The notes below the pieces were generated by a model. It was not told the origin of the DNA. It saw nothing but the letters and a program-made list of their open reading frames with translations, and did not search any database. Shown here piece by piece: positions 35,419 through 43,200 of a stretch of DNA of 64,000 bases. The translations under genes were made by a program, and so were the position numbers. Positions within the stretch are counted from its first letter, which is position 1; the number at the start of each line of letters is the position of its first letter. This DNA is from Cellulomonas fimi (lineage in GTDB: Bacteria > Actinomycetota > Actinomycetes > Actinomycetales > Cellulomonadaceae), in the NCBI RefSeq assembly GCF_012952065.1, contig NZ_JABCJJ010000015.1:1-64000 (forward strand). Reading direction: 5' to 3'.

Positions 35419-37998
35419 TCAGGGTCGCAGCGTCAGCCGGTCGCGCGCCGCCTCGTCGACCGCGGCGGGGCTGAACGGCCACGCGAACGTCCTGCCCTGC
35501 GCCCAGTCGTCGAGCTGGTCGGCGTAGTGCGTGCTCGCGGGGTGCCCCGACACGCCGGTGAGGTTGACCCACGTCGACGCGTCGAGGTCGGCGAGGTCGA
35601 CGACCATGCGCATCGAGGGCGCCGACGTCACCGCGTACGAGTCGGTCCCGGCGTCCCAGTTCATCGCGTTGACCATGGCCGACCCGCCGGGCACCGCGAC
35701 CGCTCCGGGGTTCATGAGGGTGCGGATCGCGGACGGCACACCCTCGCCACCGAGCACGCTGTGCTCGGGCGCTGCGGTGTGCAGCTTGCCCCAGCTCCAG
35801 TCGGACGGGTCCTTGCTGATCTCGACCGTGAGCTCGAGGCGGGCCGACGTCAGCGCGCGCGTCAGGATCTCGTCGCGCCCCTCGACGACGCCCACGGTCG
35901 TCCGGTCGTCCCACCACGGGTCGTCGGGGCGCTCGAGCAGGCCGCGCACGACCTCGAGCCAGCGGCTGCCGCCGGTCGGCCGGTAGCTCTCCGGGAAGTC
36001 GTCCCAGAACGTCAGCTCGAGGAGGTTCGACCAGACGGCCGCGAAGTACGCGGCCGCCGCCGAGTCGGTCGTCGAGCGGCGGTCCCAGTCGCGCAGCAGC
36101 CGCTGCCCGGCGCGGTCGAACTCGGACTCGAGCCGGGTCGTCATCAGCGTGCGGACCAGCATCTCGGCGTACGGGTTGGCGTCGTCGAGCTGGAGCGCCT
36201 GGGTGCTCGCGACGTCGATCTTCGTGCCCGCCTCCGTCGCCGCCGAGAGCACGTCGCGGATGCGCTGCGCGCGGTACCCGTAGTCGTAGTCGCTCGTGAG
36301 GAAGGGCCCGACGCCGGGCCGCGTGACCGCCTGGTTCGCGGCCACGATGAACCCCTCCTCCGGGTCGAGGACGGCGGGCATGTCGGCCGGGTCGACGAAC
36401 CCCTGCCAGTCGAAGGCGCTGTCCCAGCCGGGCCGTGGCCAGCTGCCGTCGGACGGGACCGGGCTGCCCGGGACCTGCGCGCGGATCGGGATCTTGCCGG
36501 GTGCCTGGTAGCCGATGTGGCCGTCGGTCGTGGCGAACACGATGTTCTGCGACGGCACCTCGAACAGGGCGGCGGCGGCGGCGATGTCGTCGGCGTCGCG
36601 CGCGAGGTTGATGGCGAACACGGCGTCCGCCGACCGGCCGGGCGCCAGGGCCGTCCAGCCCAGGGAGATCTCGTAGACGCCGGCCGGCGCGCCCTCGGGC
36701 AGCGGCGCGACGCGCGCGGCGTTCACCTCGGGCAGCACGCCCGAGATGATCGGGCCGTGGCCGGTCGAGCGGACCACGAGCTCGACGTCGTCGCCGCCGT
36801 TGACCTTGATCGTCTCCGTGCGGGTCTCGAGGTCGATGCGCTCGCCGTCGAGCAGGTACTGCTCACCCGAGATGCGCTCGAGGAAGAAGTCCGTGACGTC
36901 GGCACCGAGGTTGGTCAGGCCCCACGCGAGCTGCTCGTTGTGCCCGATGATCACGCCGGGGAACCCTGCGAACGAGAAGCCGGTGACGTCGAACGGGCAC
37001 TGCGGGCCGACGTCGGCGCAGCGCAGCCCGACCTGCGACCAGACGCTCGGAGCGGAGATCCCCAGGTGCGGGTCGTTCGCGAGGATCGGCTGGCCGGACG
37101 CGGTGTGCTCGCCCCCGACGACCCAGGAGTTCGAGCCGATCCCCTCGCCGCGGCCCACCAGCTGGGGCACCGCCGCGAGCGCGTCCTGGGCCGAGGCGAG
37201 CGCCCGCTGGAGCTCCTCCGAGGCGAGGTCCGGTCCCAGCCCTGCCGCGCCGTCGTCGGCGGTGGCGGTGGCACGCAGCGACTCGTCGGTGAGCTCCGGG
37301 AGGATCGGCGCGTTGCGGTCCTGCGGGTAGGCCGGGAAGAGCTCGTTGACACGGGCGACGTCGCGGACGGCGGCGAACGTGGTGGCGCGCGCGAGCTCGT
37401 CGTCGTAGTTGCCGCGCAGGTCCCAGGCCATCGCCTTGAGCCAGGCGACGGAGTCGATGGGGTCCCAGGGCTCGGGGTCGGCGACGTCGACCTGCAGGCC
37501 GAGCACGGTGTACTCGACGCCGAGGGCGTCCGGCGAGCGCGAGTCGAGGTAGGCGTTGACGCCCTCCGCGTACGCCTCGAGGTACGAGCGGGTCTCGGGC
37601 AGCAGCAGCTCCCACTCCTGCTCCGCCACGTCGCGCCAGCCGAAGGTCCGGATGACGCTGTCCGCCGCGAGCGCGTCCTCGTTCGCGCCGACGAGCTCCG
37701 AGACGCGGCCCGAGGTCACGTGCCGGCGGTAGTCCATCTCGAAGAAGCGGTCCTGAGCCGCGACGAAGCCCTGCGCGCGGAACAGGTCGTCGGTCGTCCC
37801 GGCCGTGATGGACGGCACGCCCTGGGCGTCCCGGACCACCTGGACCTCGGCGTCGAGCCCGGACAGCTCGAGCGTGCCCGACGTCTGCGGAAGCGGCTTG
37901 CGGATCGTGACGGCGGTGACCACCACTCCGCCGGCCAGGACGAGCACGAGGCCGGCGGCGATGGCTGTGGCGACGATGCGGAGGCGGCGGCTGGGCAC
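35419..37998 (-). CDS. Penicillin acylase family protein (Ntn hydrolase)
   Basis: 859 residues, membrane-anchored or exported through a hydrophobic helix (about 8-32). The alpha-chain region (about 45-200) begins VQVVRDAQGVPSITAGT and has AQDRFFEMDYRRH. A linker ends GEGIG, and the autocatalytic nucleophile is Ser289 in GSNSW. Later segments NDPHLGI, HNEQLAWGLTNLGADVTDF and FAGFPGVIIG are typical. The precursor is expected to self-cleave into alpha and beta chains. Substrates in the family include beta-lactam side chains, acyl-homoserine lactones and N-acyl amino acids; none can be chosen. GTG 37998 has -10 TACTCT 6 bases upstream (leaderless); GTG 38055 is the alternative. Inserted between fthC and FmdB. 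Confidence 0.9.
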   Translation of the reverse strand: MPSRRLRIVATAIAAGLVLVLAGGVVVTAVTIRKPLPQTSGTLELSGLDAEVQVVRDAQGVPSITAGTTDDLFRAQGFVAAQDRFFEMDYRRHVTSGRVSELVGANEDALAADSVIRTFGWRDVAEQEWELLLPETRSYLEAYAEGVNAYLDSRSPDALGVEYTVLGLQVDVADPEPWDPIDSVAWLKAMAWDLRGNYDDELARATTFAAVRDVARVNELFPAYPQDRNAPILPELTDESLRATATADDGAAGLGPDLASEELQRALASAQDALAAVPQLVGRGEGIGSNSWVVGGEHTASGQPILANDPHLGISAPSVWSQVGLRCADVGPQCPFDVTGFSFAGFPGVIIGHNEQLAWGLTNLGADVTDFFLERISGEQYLLDGERIDLETRTETIKVNGGDDVELVVRSTGHGPIISGVLPEVNAARVAPLPEGAPAGVYEISLGWTALAPGRSADAVFAINLARDADDIAAAAALFEVPSQNIVFATTDGHIGYQAPGKIPIRAQVPGSPVPSDGSWPRPGWDSAFDWQGFVDPADMPAVLDPEEGFIVAANQAVTRPGVGPFLTSDYDYGYRAQRIRDVLSAATEAGTKIDVASTQALQLDDANPYAEMLVRTLMTTRLESEFDRAGQRLLRDWDRRSTTDSAAAAYFAAVWSNLLELTFWDDFPESYRPTGGSRWLEVVRGLLERPDDPWWDDRTTVGVVEGRDEILTRALTSARLELTVEISKDPSDWSWGKLHTAAPEHSVLGGEGVPSAIRTLMNPGAVAVPGGSAMVNAMNWDAGTDSYAVTSAPSMRMVVDLADLDASTWVNLTGVSGHPASTHYADQLDDWAQGRTFAWPFSPAAVDEAARDRLTLRP

Positions 37999-38074
37999 CC
38001 CGCGAGAGTAGCCCGCGCGACGCTCCTCGGTGAGGCGCGCGCGGCGTGGGCGCACGGGTGCATCGACGGGCGAG

Positions 38075-38106
38075 TACGATTAGCACTCAGTCGAGCAGAG
38101 TGCCAG
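38075..38106 (+). promoter_or_regulatory. CIRCE element (HrcA operator) overlapping the FmdB promoter
   Basis: TTAGCACTC-N9-GAGTGCCAG (38080-38106) matches CIRCE, TTAGCACTC-N9-GAGTGCTAA, with the left arm perfect and two changes on the right. It overlaps the -10 TACGAT (38075-38080) and the predicted start at about 38087, so HrcA binding would block initiation. The only plus-strand gene downstream is the FmdB-family protein. Confidence 0.75.
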
Positions 38107-38135
38107 CGCCGCTGGTGGCCCGTGAGGAGGACCCG

Positions 38136-38573
38136 TTGCCCACCTACGCCTACGCGTGCACCGAGTGCGCGCACACGTTCGAGGCGCTCCAGTCGTTCAG
38201 CGACGCCTCGCTCACCCAGTGCCCCGAGTGCGCCGGACGGCTGCGCAAGGTCTTCTCGAGCGTGGGCGTGGTGTTCAAGGGCTCGGGCTTCTACCGGAAC
38301 GACTCGCGGTCGGGGAAGTCGGGCGCTGGGACGCGCGCCGACGCGTCCCAGGGCGGCGAGTCGGCGACCGGGTCGGGCGACTCTGCGTCGGGTGGCTCGG
38401 GGTCGGGTGGCTCGGGGTCGGGTGGCTCGGGGGGTTCGGCTTCGGGTGAGTCCGGGTCGTCGGGCACCGGCACGGCCGCCGCTCCCGCGACGACGGCCGG
38501 CTCGACGAGCGGTCCCGGGGCGAAGCCCACGAAGTCCAGGGCACCCGCGACGACGTCGGCCGCGGCCGGCTGA
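38136..38573 (+). CDS. FmdB-family zinc-ribbon protein, probable redox-regulated chaperone (Ruc-like)
   Basis: 145 residues from TTG 38136, which has GAGGAGG 6 bases upstream. Residues 1-45 form the FmdB zinc ribbon with Cys8, Cys11, Cys29 and Cys32, then VFSSVGVVFKGSGFYRND. The rest (50-145) is disordered, Gly/Ser-rich in the middle (GGSGS repeats) and Pro/Ala/Thr-rich at the end. Mycobacterial homologue Rv0991c (Ruc) is heat-induced, HrcA-regulated and described as a redox-regulated chaperone. The same CIRCE control here supports orthology. Position near fthC and mscL is also conserved. Confidence 0.88.
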   Translation: MPTYAYACTECAHTFEALQSFSDASLTQCPECAGRLRKVFSSVGVVFKGSGFYRNDSRSGKSGAGTRADASQGGESATGSGDSASGGSGSGGSGSGGSGGSASGESGSSGTGTAAAPATTAGSTSGPGAKPTKSRAPATTSAAAG

Positions 38574-38658
38574 CGTTCACCCCAGGGCGGCGCACCGACA
38601 TCCACAGCGCACCTCGGTCCCACGGCGGCGGACTGCGCGAGCGACCTAGCGTCGCGCC

Positions 38659-39399
38659 ATGCCTCGCCGATCCTGGTCCGTGCCCGACGACGGCGCTCGG
38701 CGTCCGCGTCGACGCTCGCCCCGCCTGCGCTGGCGGCTGGTCCTGTGGCGCTGGCGCTTCCTGGTGGCGGCGGCCCTGCTCGGGCTCGCGGCGGCCGTCG
38801 TCGTCGCTGAGCTACGACCGCCGCCGCCGGTCACCCGACCCGTGACGGTCGCGGCGCGCGACCTGCCCCCCGGCGTCCCGCTCCAGGAGCAGGACCTGCG
38901 TGTCGCGCGGCTCCCGGCCGGCTACGCCCTGGCGGGGATCCCCGAGGCGAGCTCCGACGTCGTCGGGCGAAGCCTCGTGACCGCGGTCCCGGCGGGACTG
39001 CCGATCGTCGAGCCGCTGCTGGCCGGGGAGCGGCTCGCGGCGTCGGGACCGCCGGGCACGGTCGTCGTGCCCGTGCGCCTGGCAGACCCTGCCGTCGCCG
39101 CGCTCCTGCGTCCCGGGGACCGGGTCGACCTCCTCGCCGGCTCGAGCGGCTCCGACGGGCGGCCCACCGCACAGCGCCTGGCCGAGCGCGCGCTCGTCCT
39201 GCCGGGGCCGGGTGCGGGCCGCGGAGGGGCCGCGGAGGCTGCGGACGCCGGCGACGGCGGGCTCGCCGGGGGCCTGCTGGGCGGCGGCACGGTCTCGACC
39301 GACGGAGCGCTCACCCTCGTCGCCGTGGGCCCGGACGAGGCCGAGGCTCTGGCCGGAGTGCTCGGATGGGCGGACCTGAGCGCCGTGCTCGTGCCATGA
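38659..39399 (+). CDS. SAF-domain membrane protein (CpaB/RcpC-like)
   Basis: 246 residues: an Arg-rich cytoplasmic start, one membrane helix (about 33-52), then an extracytoplasmic SAF domain (about 58-125, VTVAARDLPPGVPLQEQDLRVARLPAG). A second domain with LLRPGDRVDLLAG and a Gly/Ala-rich loop resembles CpaB/RcpC of Flp pilus systems. No other pilus genes are in the window, so a pilus role is not assured. ATG 38659 is 6 bases after TAGCGT (38647-38652), predicting a leaderless transcript. It precedes mscL by 42 bases in the same direction. Confidence 0.8.
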   Translation: MPRRSWSVPDDGARRPRRRSPRLRWRLVLWRWRFLVAAALLGLAAAVVVAELRPPPPVTRPVTVAARDLPPGVPLQEQDLRVARLPAGYALAGIPEASSDVVGRSLVTAVPAGLPIVEPLLAGERLAASGPPGTVVVPVRLADPAVAALLRPGDRVDLLAGSSGSDGRPTAQRLAERALVLPGPGAGRGGAAEAADAGDGGLAGGLLGGGTVSTDGALTLVAVGPDEAEALAGVLGWADLSAVLVP

Positions 39400-39441
39400 T
39401 CGGCCCGACACCCGCCCGGACCCAGGACAAGGGGCACATCG

Positions 39442-39918
39442 ATGCTGAACGGCTTCAAAGAGTTCATCATGCGCGGCAACGTCGTCGAGCTGGCCGTCGC
39501 GGTCGTCATCGGCACGGCGTTCACGGCGCTGGTGACCGCAGTCGTCGACGGGATCCTCACGCCCCTCGTGGCCGCGATCTTCGGCAGCCCCGACCTGAGC
39601 CAGGCGGGCGCCTTCGTGGTCAACAACGCGAACTTCTACCCCGGCCTGGTACTCGATGCGATCGTGAAGTTCCTCATGATCGCGGCCGCGGTCTACTTCC
39701 TCATCGTGCTCCCGCTCAACAAGCTCGCCGAGCGCCGCAAGCGCGGCATCGAGCCCGAGCCCGAGAAGCCCGCGGAGGACGTCCTGCTGCTGCAGGAGAT
39801 CCGCGACCTGCTCGCGGCTCAGGGTCAGGCCGGTCGGTCCGGAAGCGGCCTCCACGCGTCGCCCGGAACCGGCTGGACCTCTGCGGGCGAGGCGCCGCCT
39901 GCTCCACCCGTCGTCTGA
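39442..39918 (+). CDS. mscL: Large-conductance mechanosensitive channel
   Basis: 158 residues. The pentameric channel releases solutes on hypo-osmotic shock. N-terminal amphipathic FKEFIMRGNVVELAVAVVIGTAF leads into TM1 (about 14-42); TM2 is about 70-92 (FLMIAAAVYFLIVLPLNKL). A C-terminal helix with EDVLLLQEIRDLLA is typical of the cytoplasmic bundle. Residues 130-158 form a Gly/Pro-rich tail, somewhat longer than usual. ATG 39442 follows AAGGGG. Converges with the small gene at 39986. Confidence 0.95.
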   Translation: MLNGFKEFIMRGNVVELAVAVVIGTAFTALVTAVVDGILTPLVAAIFGSPDLSQAGAFVVNNANFYPGLVLDAIVKFLMIAAAVYFLIVLPLNKLAERRKRGIEPEPEKPAEDVLLLQEIRDLLAAQGQAGRSGSGLHASPGTGWTSAGEAPPAPPVV

Positions 39919-39985
39919 GAGCCCCCGCCCGCGGGACCGGCCCCGCGGCCCGACTCCGCGTGTGCCCACCCGCGCGCCGGGACGG

Positions 39986-40234
39986 TCACCAGTGCGGTGG
40001 GACGTCGCGGCGGAGTCGGTCGTCGTTGGAGTCCGACCCCTCGTGCCACCCCACGTCCGAGTCGTCGGCGTGCGGGTCGGCTGTCACGGGCTCGCCGCCC
40101 GCCCCCGGACGGACCGCACGCCGAGGTCGACGTCGCGTGGCCGCCCGGCGCGGCTCGTCGACCGGCTCCCGCTCGGGCTGCGGGTCTGGTCCGGGGCCCG
40201 GCGAGCCGGCCGGCGCAGGGTCCGGTCCCGTCAC
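39986..40234 (-). CDS. Small conserved protein following the helicase-like gene
   Basis: 82 residues from GTG 40234, which overlaps the stop of the helicase-like gene as GTGA. The first 55 residues are Pro/Arg-rich and low in complexity. The end, DDSDVGWHEGSDSNDDRLRRDVPPHW, is acidic with DVGW and a terminal PPHW, a tail I recall in small proteins next to the same large gene in related genomes. Function is unknown; coupling implies it works with or is dosed against the helicase-like protein. Confidence 0.6.
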   Translation of the reverse strand: MTGPDPAPAGSPGPGPDPQPEREPVDEPRRAATRRRPRRAVRPGAGGEPVTADPHADDSDVGWHEGSDSNDDRLRRDVPPHW

Positions 40235-43200
40235 GTCAGCGCGCGCCGGACCGCGCCGTCGATCGCGGCGTCCACCCGCGCGCCACGTCGCGTGATGCCC
40301 AGCTCGAAGCGCAGCGCGGCGGTGAGCTCGGCGGGTTGCCGAGCGACGCCGTCGGACATGATCCACTCGGCCAGCTCGTCCAGCTGGTCGTCGCCGTACG
40401 CGCTGATCGGCAGCCCGCGCTCGACCGGTGGGCGCGGGCGGCCGGGCACGGGGAGGGTGGGCTGCTCGTGACCTGCGGCGCGTCCCGCATCCGGTTCCGG
40501 AGCGGCCGTTCCGGGCCCGGCGGCAGGTCGCGCCCGCGGCACGACGCTGCGTCGAGCGGGCACGCGCAGGCCGTCGACGGCGTCCTCCTCCGAGCCCGCG
40601 CCCGGAGCGGTGACGTCCCCCTCTCCCCCGGAGCTGTCAGACCCACGTGAGCCCTGTGCGTCACCCAGCTCTGACAGCTCCGTGGGACCGGACGGCACGT
40701 CGCCGTGCAGCGCCGGCGCGAGCGGGACCGCACCGCGCGCCCGGCGGTCGGCGACGCGTCCCAGCACGGCCCGCTGGATCGAGTCCGCCTCGGCCTGCGG
40801 GTCGAGGAACGCGGCGGCGGACCACACCTGCACGACGGTCCAGCCCAGCCGCTCGAGCCGCTGCGCCACCTGGCGGTCACGGACCCGGACGCTCGGTTCC
40901 GCGACGTACGCGGCGTCGTCGGTCAGCACCGCGACGACGAGCTCACCGGGCAGGTCGGGGTGGCCGACCGCCAGCGGGATGCGGCGCCCACCTGCGACGC
41001 CGTAGTCGATCTCGACGACGAGCCCCGCGCGCCAGAGCCGCTCCGCCAGGTCGACCACGAGCCGGTCGGGTGCGGTCGCCGCCCCGACGTCGGGTGCGGT
41101 CACGGCCGGCCCGGCCTCGTCACGCCCTCGCGCCGCGGCGAACTCGAGCAGGTCGGCGAGGAGCCGGGCACCCGGGCCGCGCAACCGGTCGGGGTCGAGG
41201 TCCGCGGCAGCGAAGCAGCTGACCAGCACGAGTCGGTGCCGCGTCGCGCCGAGCGCGTCGAGCAGCAGCGCCTCGCCGCCCGGTCCGCTCACCGGCCCGA
41301 ACCGGTGCAGCACGCGCCCGTGCGGGGTCCGGCCGTAGCCGAGCGAGAAGATGATCGCCTCGCGCCGCAGCCCGGCGACCCCGGCGAGGTCCGCGACCAC
41401 GAACGGCTCCGCCCGCCCGGGGTCGAAGAACGACGCGAGCGCGGGGTTGTCGCGGACCTCCGTCATGATCGCCTCGCGCACCCGGTTCGCGTGCACGGGC
41501 GACGACGTGATCACGGCCAGCGACTCCTCGGGGCGCGTCAGCGCGTGCTCGATCGCGAGCTCGACGACGTGCTCGACCTCGGCGCGCGTGCTCTCCACGG
41601 CCCCGGTCTCGCCGTCGGGCATGCCCGACCCGTCCACCACGTCGAGACGCACGAGCGGCGCCGCCTCGGGCAGCGGCACCGCCTCGAGCACCCCCGCGTA
41701 GCCGTGCTCGGCGAGGAACGCGGTCAGGTACGGGTCGCGCCGCGTCGCGTCGGCGCGCAGCGCCACCTCGGGGAGCACCGCCGCGAGCTCGCGCACGGTC
41801 GTCCCGGACGCGCAGCGGGCATCGCCGACCACGACGACCTGCCGCCCCCGCACGAGCGCCGCGAGCGCGAGCTCGATCGGCAGGTGCTGCACGGCGTCGA
41901 GCACCACGAGGTCCACCGTGCGCGTCGGCGGCAGGAGCTGAGGCACGAGCATGGGCGCGGCGGTGAGCACCGGACGCAGGCGCCGGACGAGCTCGGGGTA
42001 CCGCTCGACGGTGTCCCGCAGACTGGTCAGTCGCTCCTCGACGAGCTCCCCGAACAGCGACTCGGCCTGCGCGTGGCGCACCCGCAGCGTGGCGCCGACC
42101 TGCTCGACGACTGCGGTGCGCACCGGCGCGGACAGGCTCGCGACGTGCGCGAGGTCGAGCCGGCGGACCTCGGCGGCGAGCGCCGAGAGCGCCGCGCCGT
42201 CGTAGCCGGCGAGGGCAGGGTCGGCACGCAGCAGCTCCTCGAACACGGTGCTCCACCAGGCCAGCTCGAGCTCGGCCCCGACCAGCTCGGGCGGGACCCG
42301 CCGGTTCGCGAGATCGGTCAGCAGGGGGTCGAGGCCGGCCGAGCGGAGCGAGCGGATGGTCGCGGTGCGCTCAGGAAGCACGCTGAGGACGGCCCGGTCG
42401 GCGAGCAGGCGGCGCAGCCGGTCCTGGAGCTCCGCGAAGGGCGTGCGGAGCAGGTTCCCGCCGCCCGGTGTGGTCGTGAGGACCTGCTCGAGCTGCTCGA
42501 GGTCCTCGCGCACCTGGCGGTACTGGCCCTCGATCGCGCTGAGCCCGTGCGGCAGGCGGGGCCAGCCACCGCCCGGGCAGTGCGCCTGCCAGATGTCCCG
42601 CTGACGCTGCACCTCGACCAGTGCGGCGTGCAGGTCGGCGACGGGGCGCCCCGGCCGCACCATGTCCTTCGCCTGCTTCGTGAGCCGACGCCGGTGCAGC
42701 AGGCCCATCGGCATGTCGTGCCGGGCGCGCCACTCCTTGGTCGCCGTGGCCGCGACCAGGTCCGCGGCCGTCCGTTCGAAGACGAGCGGCTGGAACACGT
42801 CCAGGGCCGTCCGGATCCCGGCGAGCATGTCGAGCTGCTCGCCCCAGGCCGCGAGCGTCTGGGCCGTCGTGAGGCCCGTCGAGCCCGCGACCTCCTCGGC
42901 GCGCGCGGCGAGCGAGGCGAGCCCCCCGCCCACCAGCCGGTCGATCCGCGCGACCGCGTCGTCGGCCGCCTCGTTCGTCGTCAGATCAGCGCCGAACCAC
43001 GGCGTCTCCGACGGCCGCGTCGCGAACGCCCCGAGCGCCGCGGCGGCCGCGAGCCGCTCGGCCAGCTGCTCGCGGCGCCGGGCGTCCAGCACGCGCACGA
43101 CGTCGGAGCCGAGCCGGACGGTGGTCTGCGGCCCGGGACGCGTCGAGGTGAGCCGGGCGAGCGCCTGGAGGGCGTCGTACGCGGACGCCCCCCACGGCTC

